64,000 bases of DNA. Origin: Thermosulfurimonas sp. F29. Its GTDB lineage: Bacteria > Desulfobacterota > Thermodesulfobacteria > Thermodesulfobacteriales > Thermodesulfobacteriaceae. Of the stretch, positions 33,791 to 42,260 are shown piece by piece. A program made the translations under genes and the position numbers. The notes below the pieces were generated by a model. That model did no database searches and was not told where the DNA came from. It worked only from the letters and a program-made list of their open reading frames with translations. Each line of letters starts with the position of its first letter. Positions within the stretch are counted from its first letter, which is position 1. The stretch lies in the NCBI RefSeq assembly GCF_019688735.1, contig NZ_JAIFYA010000002.1, forward strand, positions 62,001-126,000, given 5' to 3'.

Positions 33791-34501
33791 AGTGTAAACT
33801 TCTTCCGCTACCTGCATCGCCTCGAGTACATCCCGCAGGTTCCGCGCTTCCCCAAAGTGAAGACCCCTGAGCCGGTCATCAAATATTTGGAGCTTGAGGA
33901 CCAGCAGAGGCTCCTTGAGGCCATACCTGAGGAGCATCGGGACATCTTCCTTTTCATGTTCGTGTTCGGAGTGCGCCCCTCAGAGGCCCGCGCCCTTCAA
34001 TGGGACTGCGTGGACTTCCGGAACAGGCGCATCGTCATCCGGCGAAATTTCTCCGAGCACCAGCTGGTGAACATCCCTAAAGAGGGCGACTGGAAGACCC
34101 TTCCCATGCCGCCGGTCATCGAGGAGATGCTTCTGCGGCGAGCCAGAGACAAGAAAAGCCCTTTTGTCTTCTGCCACAGCGAGGGCACCCAGGGTAAATT
34201 CTGATATCACTACGGGGACAAGCGGTTACGGAAGATCTTCAAGCGGGCCTGTGAAGTGGTGGGCATCCGCGGGATAACTCTCTACCAGGCGGTTCGGCAC
34301 AGCCTGGCCATGCAGGCCCTAAACGATGGCTACTCCTACGAAGCTGTCGCCCGCACCCTGGGACACAAGCATGTCTCCACCCCCCGCCGCTACGGAAAAC
34401 TCCGGACCGAAGCCGTGCGTCCTCTACTTGAGGACCGCGCCGCCAGGATCGTGAGCCTTTCAGACTACCGGGAGAAACGCCGCAAAACCGACTCCGAATA
34501 A
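33785..34501 (+). pseudogene. Tyrosine recombinase (integrase), 5'-truncated with in-frame TGA
   Basis: In-frame sequence from about 33785 reads VNFFRYLHRLEYIPQVPRF then VKTPEPVIKYLELEDQQRLL (end of the core-binding domain and start of the catalytic domain), the first catalytic Arg in FVFGVRPSEARALQWDCVDF, then VRHSLAMQALNDGYSYE and TLGHKHVSTPRRYGKLR with the nucleophile Tyr. A TGA at 34202-34204 interrupts it between CHSEGTQGKF and YHYGDKRLRKIFKRA. The N-terminus is lost at a junction with a PIN gene. It lies about 155 bp from tRNA-His, the presumed target. Confidence 0.82.
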
Positions 34502-34626
34502 TCGCCGAAAATCAGGAACGGAGCTCCCGAAACCCGCCTTGTTGCAATTGAATCTCGATGGGAAAGCTTTGAGTATCAACGGCTTCCGGACGAGTGCCCC
34601 AAAGGTGCCCCAGGTGAATTTTGGTG

Positions 34627-34681
34627 TTTGTAAGTCCACAAGAAATAGCCAATTTTTGGGGTGACCGGTGGGATTCGAACC
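34627..34681. repeat. Island boundary repeat, right copy (attR-like)
   Basis: The right copy of the 55-bp repeat at 16712-16766. It includes the last 25 bases of the intact tRNA-His and about 30 bases beyond its CCA end. Confidence 0.8.
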
Positions 34682-34734
34682 CACGATCCCCGGGGCCACA
34701 GCCCGGTGCTCTGACCAGCTGAGCTACGGTCACC
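34657..34734 (-). tRNA. tRNA-His (GTG anticodon)
   Basis: Cloverleaf on the reverse strand. The acceptor GTGACCG pairs with CGGTCAC, with an extra 5' G (position -1) opposite C73, the tRNA-His hallmark. The anticodon stem CCGGG/CCCGG encloses loop CTGTGGC (anticodon GTG), and the T stem GTGGG/CCCAC encloses TTCGAAT. CCA is encoded. Its 3' end is the insertion target of the island. Confidence 0.95.
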
Positions 34735-34819
34735 GCCACGATTGTATATTTAAAATACCTCCCTTCCCGGGATTTGCAACTCCCCATAAGCGGGCTTATG
34801 GAGGAAGGCTATTCCGGAA

Positions 34820-35041
34820 TCAGACTTTTAACCAGAAATACATCCAGCTGATAAGTAGCCCCAGAATGATCAGGGTCTGAAGAACGAAAGCCGTGGTTCC
34901 GTGAATAACCAGGAACCTGAGGGTCATGTGAAAGTTTCCATCCCGAAATTCCCACCACAGATCCTCCATCCGCCAGCCTAACAGGGGAAAAAAGACAAGG
35001 GAAATAATCAATCTCTTTTTCCAACTATCCGGAGGCCACAA
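34820..35041 (-). CDS. Small membrane protein, unknown function
   Basis: 73 residues from TTG 35041, preceded by GAGGAAGAAAGG. Two hydrophobic stretches (RLIISLVFFPLLGW, and TTAFVLQTLIILGLLISWMYFWL) suggest a two-span inner-membrane protein. I do not recognise the family. An overlapping frame (34809-35024) looks less protein-like. It follows the PEP-CTERM protein gene by about 26 nt and may be cotranscribed. The TTG start lowers confidence. Confidence 0.45.
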   Translation of the reverse strand: MWPPDSWKKRLIISLVFFPLLGWRMEDLWWEFRDGNFHMTLRFLVIHGTTAFVLQTLIILGLLISWMYFWLKV

Positions 35042-35067
35042 TCCTTTCTTCCTCGCAACCCGGTATC

Positions 35068-35601
35068 TTAATTCCGGCCCAATTTCTTTTTAATAATTCC
35101 CACCCCCAGCAATCCCGACCCGAGCAGCCACACCACCCCCGGAAGAGGGACCGGAGAAATGGCAAATTTGTCGGTAAAACTGATCTGATACTGAGAGAAA
35201 TTAAGACCGGACCAGGAAATAAAAAGTTGCTGTCCATCATTCGAAATAGAGTAACCAGCCCCGCCCTCCGAGGTCCACACATAGGTGTCAGGCTCTCCGT
35301 TTCCGTCATTGTCCCAGGCCACAAAAATATCGTAAATTCCTGGCTCCACCGTAGAATTGAGAGAACTCAAGGAATTCGCTGAAACCGAAGCCTCCCATTT
35401 TGTTTCGGAATGATCAGCGGACATTATTCCCGTCCAGTAAGTCTGATTATCCGTATTACCCAGCACAACCTGAAAGGTAACACGGTTATCGTTCCCGGTG
35501 TCGATAAACTTTACCAGGAACGGAGAAGCCCCCACCCCGGATACCAGTAGAAACAGCACAAACAATGGAGCAATGAACCCCACTTCCATCCTTCTTCTCA
35601 T
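35068..35601 (-). CDS. Exported PEP-CTERM (exosortase-sorted) protein
   Basis: 177 residues. An N-terminal signal peptide (FIAPLFVLFLLVSGVGASP) precedes a secreted domain rich in Asn, Thr, Ser and Asp, with no known enzyme motif. The C-terminal sorting signal is PVPLPGVVWLLGSGLLGVG followed by KKKLGRN: the VPLP variant of PEP-CTERM, a transmembrane helix and a basic tail. It should be processed by an exosortase and displayed on, or released from, the envelope. No exosortase is encoded in this window. Confidence 0.85.
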   Translation of the reverse strand: MRRRMEVGFIAPLFVLFLLVSGVGASPFLVKFIDTGNDNRVTFQVVLGNTDNQTYWTGIMSADHSETKWEASVSANSLSSLNSTVEPGIYDIFVAWDNDGNGEPDTYVWTSEGGAGYSISNDGQQLFISWSGLNFSQYQISFTDKFAISPVPLPGVVWLLGSGLLGVGIIKKKLGRN

Positions 35602-35643
35602 TTTTGCTTCCCCCGGTTTTTATTTCCCCGTTTTTGAGCTTAT

Positions 35644-35672
35644 TTAATATTAAAATATGCTCCGAATGTCAA
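35644..35672 (-). promoter_or_regulatory. Candidate sigma70-type promoter of the PEP-CTERM gene
   Basis: On the reverse strand TTGACA (35672-35667) is followed after 17 bases by TATTAA (35649-35644). The gene start is about 43 nt further on. Confidence 0.55.
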
Positions 35673-35749
35673 GGGACCTCAGCGGGAGAGGGTGAAATTC
35701 TGAGCGAATCCGGTTTCAGGGCTCCACTTCACCCGGTCTTTCCGTCCGG

Positions 35750-37489
35750 TCAGCGTTCAATTTCCCGCAAGGTCCGGCCCAGCCGGAGGCCGAGGAGGGA
35801 GCCCATCAGGGTGTAGAGAAAGCCCTTCACCGTTACCGAGAGCCAGAGGTACCACCCGGGGAAGAAGAGGCGGTAGAAGGCCATGTGGAGGACGAGGGAG
35901 GAGAGGGTGTTTGCGGCGTCGGCAAAGGCCAGGGCCACGGCCGTGCGCGTACCGGATGGATTACCATAAGCCCGGAAGAGTAACAGGGCGGTCTCCAGGG
36001 CCAGGAGGCGTGCCCCCAGAAAGAAGGGATCGGTGGCCCGCAGCCCTCCGAAGAGGATCGTGCCCATGAGATAATGGAGGAGCCCCGAAAGGGTGGCAAA
36101 GCCGGGTTTCGGCACCAGGATAAAGACCGCGGTGAAGACCAGGTAATGAACGACCTCGGTGATGAGTCCCCCCACGAGGATGTTGAAGGGGCCCAGGATG
36201 GCGTAAAGCACGGTGGAGGCGAGCCCGCCCAGGAAGTCGAGTCCGAAGGCCACGGCGCCGGAAAGGGCCACCAGCGAGAGCTCCCGCAGACTGAAGGCGG
36301 CCAGCAGGGCCCGCAGACGAAAAATCAGAACGAGGGTAAACGCAAGACCGCTTCCCATAATAAGGAGAAGACCGGCAGCTAGAGCCGTACTTCCCCGGGT
36401 AACCCCGATGCGCCGTTCGCGCACCAGAAAGGGGTGTTTCTCCCCCAGCACGCGCACCTTTACCCGCACCCGGTATTCCCCGGGGGGGACATCGCGCACA
36501 TACACCGGAAGTACCGCCCGGGCGCGTCCCCGGGGCGGAAGGTAAACCAGGGCGAGGGGCTTTTTCACATGCCCCCCTGATCCCCACCGCGGAGGGTAAA
36601 AACCCTTGACCTTCCTTCCGGAGAGATCCGTAAACTCCGTCTCCACCACCAGGTTGAGCGGGATGTCGCTTTCGTTTTGAAGCCATACGGTCTGATAGGC
36701 GAAGGGTTCGTAGCGAGAAAAACCCCGATTTTTCAACCCCAGGAGGTATCCCAGGCGTTCGAAAAGGGGATTGGGCAACGCCAGCAGTCCCTCCCGGCGA
36801 TGACGCACCCTGAGCCCCGACTCCTCGGTGGGTATGTGCCAGGCGAGAAGGTGCACCCTGCGGGCGGGATCAAAGAAACGGCGCTCAAGCCGGAACTCCA
36901 GGGCATGACCGTTTATCTTCAGGATAAGCTTCTGCGGACTCCGGGAGAGATCGGGTCTCAGCCGGAAAAGCCGACGGGCGCACTCCCCGGAAAGCTCGAT
37001 CTTCCTCCCCGAAAGTTCTACGGTGAGGCGGGGAGCGTAACCGGTTATCAGGAGGCCGATTTCCGGATACCGGTTCGGGGAGAAGAGAACCAGACGGGTG
37101 TCGGAGACATTTACGGGAGAGAGGGTCCCGTCTCGATAGAGGATATATCGGCGTCCGGGGCTTCCCAGCGGGGCAAACACCTCCAGCTCCGCCAGCACCC
37201 GGCTTTTCGGAGCCCTGAGGGGAAAGGTCTTCCCGTTAAGGCGCAGGACATAGGTGGCTCCGGGGGTCCAGGGATGGATCAGGAGGAGGTTTTCCGTGGG
37301 GAGCGGGGGATAGCGCAGCAGGATCGTTCCGTTTGCGGAGAGGAGTTCCGCTCTGGTGCCTTCGGGCACGCCGTAAACCTCAAGACCGAGCGGACCGAAA
37401 ATCACCCGGGGCTTCAGGGGAGAACGCTCGCAGCCGGTTATAAAGAGAAGGAATCCCAGGACCAGGAGGCAGGAGAATCGACCCCTCAT
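35750..37489 (-). CDS. Lipoprotein-membrane transporter fusion in the B12 operon
   Basis: 579 residues. A lipoprotein signal peptide ends in LLFITGC (lipidated Cys20). A large extracytoplasmic part of about 360 residues rich in beta-strands follows. One helix near residue 385 leads into a C-terminal block of about six hydrophobic helices (LSLVALSGAVAFGLDFLGGL, YAILGPFNILVGGLITEVV, FATLSGLLHYLMGTILFGGL), which resembles ECF-transporter S components of the YkoE type. It overlaps cbiZ by 4 nt and is the last gene of the riboswitch operon, so a corrinoid or cobalt transport role is plausible. The family assignment is inference. Confidence 0.65.
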   Translation of the reverse strand: MRGRFSCLLVLGFLLFITGCERSPLKPRVIFGPLGLEVYGVPEGTRAELLSANGTILLRYPPLPTENLLLIHPWTPGATYVLRLNGKTFPLRAPKSRVLAELEVFAPLGSPGRRYILYRDGTLSPVNVSDTRLVLFSPNRYPEIGLLITGYAPRLTVELSGRKIELSGECARRLFRLRPDLSRSPQKLILKINGHALEFRLERRFFDPARRVHLLAWHIPTEESGLRVRHRREGLLALPNPLFERLGYLLGLKNRGFSRYEPFAYQTVWLQNESDIPLNLVVETEFTDLSGRKVKGFYPPRWGSGGHVKKPLALVYLPPRGRARAVLPVYVRDVPPGEYRVRVKVRVLGEKHPFLVRERRIGVTRGSTALAAGLLLIMGSGLAFTLVLIFRLRALLAAFSLRELSLVALSGAVAFGLDFLGGLASTVLYAILGPFNILVGGLITEVVHYLVFTAVFILVPKPGFATLSGLLHYLMGTILFGGLRATDPFFLGARLLALETALLLFRAYGNPSGTRTAVALAFADAANTLSSLVLHMAFYRLFFPGWYLWLSVTVKGFLYTLMGSLLGLRLGRTLREIER

Positions 37490-38682
37490 GAGCCGGAGCT
37501 TTCCGGAACCACGCCGGCCTTTTCACCCACCTCGTGGTGCCATTTTTCGTAAAAACCCAGGGCCAGGGCCGATAGGAGCAAACGCTGCGGTTTCCCGGTC
37601 TCGGGGGCCAGCTTTTTACGGAACTCGGGAAAGCTTTCGCGCCTCTGAGAAAGGGCCGTGGCCAGGAGGGCGGCTTCGTCAAGTAGCACCTCGGAGGCCA
37701 CCTCCTCGGGCACTATCTCCCAGCGCGCGTTGTCCCACAGGTGCAGGTAGGACAGGAGGTGCGAAACCAGCACCGCATCTCCCAGGAGGGGATAGCGGTT
37801 TCTCGCGAACCACTCGTGCACCGGGGGAGGAAGAAATTCCCTGAGAGCGACGAGGAGGGTTTCCTCTCCCAGTCCGTAGCGTTCGAGAAGCCTGGGGGCA
37901 TAACGCACCGTCTCCGGGGTGAGCTTGTTCTGGAGGGAGAGGGCGCGGAACAGGGCCCGGCGCGTAGCCCGGGAAAGAAGCTCCCCCAGTTTCACATGTT
38001 TTCCGGCCCCGGAGAGAGGGCGGAGGGAGGGATCCAGTCTTGCGGCCACGGCGATCTGGTCGGTGCCGGTGCCGGTGGCCAGTCCGGAGGAATAGCGGGA
38101 GGCCACATGCAATTCCTCAAGCACGGTAACCTTGGCCTCGGTCACCATCTTCACCGCCCGCACCAGGGCCCCGGGGGTAAGGGGCCGATTCACGAAGACC
38201 ATGAGGACTATGGTTCCCCGTCTGTCGCAGGCCACCGCGCCCCCGCCCTCGATCCTCAAGAAACGGCCTTCCTCCTCGTAAAAGTGGGCGGGGTCCCCGG
38301 CGCGCCCGGCGTTGGTCTCCACTCCCGCGGTGGCGGCGCAGAAGACCGTTAGGTCCCGAAAGGCCTCCGTAGCGAATCCCGCAAGATACATGTTGGCCGC
38401 GGTGCCGAGAAGAGCGGTCTTTTCCGGGGGGAAACCGTAGGTGTTGCAGATGAGTCTATGGTAGCCTTCCGGGTCCCGCGCGGCGAGACACCGACGGTGC
38501 TCACAGTCCGGATGGGGTCTCGGCTCGCAGGCCTGGTGATTCACCACCAGGGAGAGATCCTCCCTGAGACCCCCGTTCACCCGACAGGTGGAGAGCACCG
38601 CGTGCGGGGCCGCAAGCTCCGCCGCAAGCACCCGCTCGCCGCGTTTCACCCTCAATCCTTCATAGGGTTCGAGAATAACCAC
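37486..38682 (-). CDS. cbiZ: Adenosylcobinamide amidohydrolase (CbiZ) with C-terminal extension
   Basis: 398 residues from GTG 38682, 1 nt after the cobN stop. The N-terminal 230 residues match CbiZ: LSTCRVNGGLREDLSLVVNH, ATAGVETNAGRAGDP, TIVLMVFVNRPLTPGALVRA and YSSGLATGTGTDQIAVAARL. CbiZ removes the aminopropanol side chain of (adenosyl)cobinamides, letting the cell remodel scavenged corrinoids. A helical C-terminal extension of about 150 residues (LLGDAVLVSHLLSYLHLW) is beyond the usual domain; I do not recognise it. An open frame further upstream is antisense-like and not used. Confidence 0.87.
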   Translation of the reverse strand: MVILEPYEGLRVKRGERVLAAELAAPHAVLSTCRVNGGLREDLSLVVNHQACEPRPHPDCEHRRCLAARDPEGYHRLICNTYGFPPEKTALLGTAANMYLAGFATEAFRDLTVFCAATAGVETNAGRAGDPAHFYEEEGRFLRIEGGGAVACDRRGTIVLMVFVNRPLTPGALVRAVKMVTEAKVTVLEELHVASRYSSGLATGTGTDQIAVAARLDPSLRPLSGAGKHVKLGELLSRATRRALFRALSLQNKLTPETVRYAPRLLERYGLGEETLLVALREFLPPPVHEWFARNRYPLLGDAVLVSHLLSYLHLWDNARWEIVPEEVASEVLLDEAALLATALSQRRESFPEFRKKLAPETGKPQRLLLSALALGFYEKWHHEVGEKAGVVPESSGS

Positions 38683-38683
38683 T

Positions 38684-41600
38684 TTACTCCACCTCCGCCT
38701 CCAGGGATAGGTAGAGGTCTTCCAGTTTACTCCTGATCTCGGGATCGGGGTTTTCCCAGAGTCCGCGACGGATGGCCTCAAGGAGTCTTTCGGCGATGTT
38801 GAGAAGGGCCGCGGGGTTGTGCCGCCGGAAGAATTCCTGCATGGAAGCGTCGAAGGCGTAAGTTTCGGCCAGGTCTCGCCACATGCGGTCCGAGACCACC
38901 CCGCTGGTGGCGTCCCAGTGGAAGACGAGGTCCACCGTGCGGGAAAGGTCGCCGGCTCCCTTGAACCCGTGGGTCTTCAGGGCCTCTATCCAGCGCGGAT
39001 TCAGCACCTTTATCCTGAAAAGGAAGCGCATCTCCTCGGCGGTGGTGCGCACCCGGGGCTTTTCGGGATCCTCGCCGGAGGCGGAGTAGGAGACCGGGGC
39101 CGTTCCCCGCACGGCCTCCACCGCGGCGTTAAGACCCCCGTGGTAAGCGTTGAAACAGTCGCAGGAGAGGATGTCCACCTCCCGGGTATCCTCGTTTTTG
39201 TAAGTGGCCTCGGTGCGGGAAAGCACCGCACGAAGGGACTCCACGGCCTTTTCCCCGTAAGCTCCCTCTCCGTAAGCGTAGGCCATGGAGGAAAGGTACA
39301 TTCGTCCCAGATCTCCCCGGCTTTGCCAGGCCCCGGCGTCAAGCAGCGTTTCCACCCCGTTTCCGTAGGTGCCCGGGGCCTCGGAGAAGACCCGGAACCG
39401 GGCCTTGAGCCGGGCTTCGTCCCGGGGAAGCCCCTCCGTGAGCAGTCGTTCCAGATCGCGCCGGAAGTTTTCCGCCAGCGGATTCATCTCCGGGGGTTCG
39501 GGGAGGGCGGCCACTTCGGCCACGGCGCGGTCGAAGAGTTCCATGAGGTTGCGAAAGGCATCCCGGAAGAAACCGCTCACGGTAAGGGTTACATCCACCC
39601 GGGGGCGACCGAGCTCGGAAAGGGGTACCACCTCGAGGCCCTTCACCCGTCCGTCCTCGCGCCACCCGGGACGCACTCCGAGAAGCCACAGAGCGCAGGC
39701 GAAGTCCTCACCCCGGGTGCGCATGGTGGGAGACCCCCAGAGCACCATGGCCAGGGTGCGGAGGGGACGCCCGTGATCCCGCCGGTGTCTTTCCATCAGG
39801 GCCTCGGCCTGGCGCACTCCCCGTTCGAAGGCGGTGCGGGTGGGGATCCTGTGCGGATCCACGCTGTGGAAGTTGCGCCCGGTGGGGAGGGCCTCCACCG
39901 CTCCGCGGGTGATGGCCCCGGAGGCCCCCGGCGGGACGAACCCCCCGGAAAGACCGGACAGCAGCGCCTCCACCTCCTCGGTGGCCCGGGAAAGAAGCTC
40001 CTTCAGCCGGGACTCGGACAGATCGGTGTGGCGCCTTATGGCGGAGACGGTCTCCGAAAGGGCCTCTCCCTCAGGGGGGACCCCCAGCACATGAAGTCCA
40101 CGATTCACATAGGTTTCGGCCACCTCCTCAAGGTATTCGTGAAGCCGGCGCAGGAATCCTCCCGCATCCCGGGAGACTTCCTCCGGGGAAAGTCCGACTT
40201 CGGAAAAGAGATCCTCCTTCCGGGAGAGTTCGAGGATCTTCTTCAGGATGGAGTCCGCAAGGGCGGGGTTTTCCGCCGCGCTCTCCCGGTATTCGGCAAG
40301 GAGTTCGGAAAGCCTCTCCAGAGGCCCGTGGAGTCCGGCCTTCTGTCTCGCAGGCGGGAGGTGCGACACGATCACCGCGTGGCTGCGCCGTTTGGCCTGG
40401 GTTCCCTCGCCGGGATTGTTCACGATGTAGGGATAGAGGTTGGGAAGCGGCCCCAGGGCCGCGGCGGGGAAGCACTCCTCCGAAAGCCCCACCGCCTTCC
40501 CGGGAAGCCACTCGAGGGTCCCGTGTTTGCCCACATGGATTACCGCGTGCGCTCGAAATTCCTCGCGAAGCCAGGTGTAGAAGGCCAGATAGTGATAGGG
40601 CGGAGGAAGGGCCGGGTCGTGCACGGCCCCGGCGGAGAGCCGCTCGATCTTGCCCCGTGGAGGCTGCAGGGTAAGGAGGATGTTCCCGTTGCGAAGACCG
40701 GAGAAGAGGAAGGCCCCCTGCTGAACGAGAAAGGTGCCGGGAAAGGGTCCCCAGGCCTCCTCGAGCCGACGCCGAAGCTGCCGGGGAAATCGCCGGAAGT
40801 AAGGGCGAAAGGCCTCAACCGGCCATCGCACCAGGGCCCGCTGCCACATTTCCCCCGGGGAAAGATACCTGGCGTCGTAGATCTGGAGACGACGAAACGC
40901 CTGAGCCAGTTCCTCCCCCGAGGAGTAAGACCTTTCCACCCGATAGCCCTTCCGGGCCAGGATCTCCAGAAGACGCACCACCGAGGCGAAACTGTCCAGC
41001 CCGAAGGCGCAGCCCATTCGATCCTCCCGCGGAGGATAGTGATGGAGGACGATGGCAATCCGGCGGCTTCCCGGGGGGGTTTCCGCAAGACGCACCCAGG
41101 CCGCGGCCTCCTCCACCACCGCCCTGATCCCCTCCTCCACGGGAACGAGCCGGGGGACGGGAACCCCCAGGACCTCCGAGGGCTCGGATAGTCGCCTCCC
41201 GGCCACCACCCGGGAAACGATCACCCCGTCGAATTCCGGCTGAGCCACGCTGACCGAGACCTCGAGCGGGGAAAGCCCCGCCGGAGAGCGTCGCCAGTGA
41301 TCCGGATCGGAAAAGCTTATCACCCCGTGCACCACCGGCACCCCCAGGGAGGGATAAAGATCCCCGGTCTCCGGCCAGAGCAGCCGGTGGGAAAAGGGCT
41401 GAAGGTTTACGAGAACCGAAACGACGGTCCTTCCCCCTTTCCGGAAGAATCCCTCCGCCACCCGATTCGGAGGGAGGCCCTCGCCCTCGGCCACGAAACG
41501 CCGGTGGAACACCGGCAGGGCCCAAAGTCCACGGCTTTCAAGTTCTTCGACGAGGGCCTTCACCGGAGCGAGATCCCCGTTTACGAAGTAACCCTGGTAA

Positions 41601-42151
41601 AACCAGATACCCACGAGGGGACTGGGCCCCGAGGGGCGTTTCCGGAGCCAGGAAAGATAGGCCTCAGGGTCGGGAAAGAACCCTCCCTCCGGATGCCAGA
41701 TTCCCTCGGAGGGGATTTCCTTCGGGGGAGGGGGCGAGGGCACCGCTTCCCCCAGTTCGGCGAGAAGGGCAAGGAGGAAGCCCTTCAAGTTTTCGACGCC
41801 GCCGCGGGAAAGGTATTCTTGCCTTCTTTTCAATAGCTTTCCCCGGGGGCGTGCGTATCTTTCCGCCAGGGAGAGGTCCGCCGGGCTTCCGGAGACCGGC
41901 TGCACATGGACGATCTCTCCGGAAAAGGCCGCGAGGATGGTGGAGAGCCCGGGGAGGCTCTCCTCGCCGCCGTGCGGGACGAGCACCAGGGCCCGGGCCC
42001 GGCGGGCCAGGGAGGCCAGCTCCCCTTCGGACGGAAGGGTCTCGCGAAAGAGGGCCCGGAGGGGTACGGTGAGCCCTCCCCTTCGCAGGTCCCGAACGGC
42101 CTCCTCCAGCGCCCCCAGTTCCGTTCCGGTTGCGGTATAATAGAGAATCAT
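38684..42151 (-). CDS. cobN: CobN/BchH-family chelatase large subunit
   Basis: 1155 residues, the size of CobN. It has YHYLAFYTWLREEFRAHAVI then HVGKHGTLEWLPGKAVGLS, PYIVNNPGEGTQAKRRSHAV, and near the C-terminus CDCFNAYHGGLNAAVEAVRG and VFHWDATSGVVSDRMW, which define the CobN/BchH family. CobN inserts cobalt into hydrogenobyrinate diamide with CobS and CobT; neither gene, nor ChlI/D, is nearby. In operons with a TonB receptor and riboswitch such CobN-like proteins are thought to act in corrinoid or cobalt uptake. Either reading is possible. Confidence 0.9.
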   Translation of the reverse strand: MILYYTATGTELGALEEAVRDLRRGGLTVPLRALFRETLPSEGELASLARRARALVLVPHGGEESLPGLSTILAAFSGEIVHVQPVSGSPADLSLAERYARPRGKLLKRRQEYLSRGGVENLKGFLLALLAELGEAVPSPPPPKEIPSEGIWHPEGGFFPDPEAYLSWLRKRPSGPSPLVGIWFYQGYFVNGDLAPVKALVEELESRGLWALPVFHRRFVAEGEGLPPNRVAEGFFRKGGRTVVSVLVNLQPFSHRLLWPETGDLYPSLGVPVVHGVISFSDPDHWRRSPAGLSPLEVSVSVAQPEFDGVIVSRVVAGRRLSEPSEVLGVPVPRLVPVEEGIRAVVEEAAAWVRLAETPPGSRRIAIVLHHYPPREDRMGCAFGLDSFASVVRLLEILARKGYRVERSYSSGEELAQAFRRLQIYDARYLSPGEMWQRALVRWPVEAFRPYFRRFPRQLRRRLEEAWGPFPGTFLVQQGAFLFSGLRNGNILLTLQPPRGKIERLSAGAVHDPALPPPYHYLAFYTWLREEFRAHAVIHVGKHGTLEWLPGKAVGLSEECFPAAALGPLPNLYPYIVNNPGEGTQAKRRSHAVIVSHLPPARQKAGLHGPLERLSELLAEYRESAAENPALADSILKKILELSRKEDLFSEVGLSPEEVSRDAGGFLRRLHEYLEEVAETYVNRGLHVLGVPPEGEALSETVSAIRRHTDLSESRLKELLSRATEEVEALLSGLSGGFVPPGASGAITRGAVEALPTGRNFHSVDPHRIPTRTAFERGVRQAEALMERHRRDHGRPLRTLAMVLWGSPTMRTRGEDFACALWLLGVRPGWREDGRVKGLEVVPLSELGRPRVDVTLTVSGFFRDAFRNLMELFDRAVAEVAALPEPPEMNPLAENFRRDLERLLTEGLPRDEARLKARFRVFSEAPGTYGNGVETLLDAGAWQSRGDLGRMYLSSMAYAYGEGAYGEKAVESLRAVLSRTEATYKNEDTREVDILSCDCFNAYHGGLNAAVEAVRGTAPVSYSASGEDPEKPRVRTTAEEMRFLFRIKVLNPRWIEALKTHGFKGAGDLSRTVDLVFHWDATSGVVSDRMWRDLAETYAFDASMQEFFRRHNPAALLNIAERLLEAIRRGLWENPDPEIRSKLEDLYLSLEAEVE

Positions 42152-42260
42152 AGAAACCTTCCCGGAGGGAATTGGATGGAGAAACCCATTTTAGTACCTC
42201 GCCACACCGCTAACGCGGTGTTGAAACAGGCCGGTCTTCCCAGGAAATTCTAAAGTAAAC

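Larger units (their letters stand above)
16712..34681. mobile_element. Genomic (defence) island inserted at tRNA-His
   Basis: A segment of about 17.9 kb bounded by the 55-bp repeats, with a complete tRNA-His at the right end and a tyrosine-integrase remnant directly next to it. The cargo is accessory: a DISARM/Druantia-like helicase-methyltransferase cluster, several toxin-antitoxin modules and decayed phage-defence or restriction genes. Several small genes inside are visibly A+T-richer than the flanks. The integrase is broken and the repeats have diverged, so the island is probably immobile and old. Confidence 0.75.

Noticed and set aside
34202-34204. In-frame TGA of the integrase as a selenocysteine or readthrough codon
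   Set aside because: Tyrosine recombinases have no Sec, no SECIS-like hairpin follows, and the gene is also truncated at its 5' end, so decay is simpler.
34785-34803. CCATAAG-CGGG-CTTATGG hairpin near tRNA-His as a terminator
   Set aside because: A 7-bp A+T-rich stem without a U-run lies upstream of the tRNA 5' end and downstream of a small membrane gene; the evidence is too weak to call it.
38819-41191. 790-codon open frame antisense to cobN
   Set aside because: The minus strand encodes a complete CobN with family motifs; the antisense frame is Gly/His/Pro-rich with no recognisable fold.
42175-42252. 25-codon frame starting MEKPILVPRHTANAV between btuB and cobN, plus strand
   Set aside because: No ribosome-binding site or conserved pattern is evident, and it lies opposite the leader of cobN.
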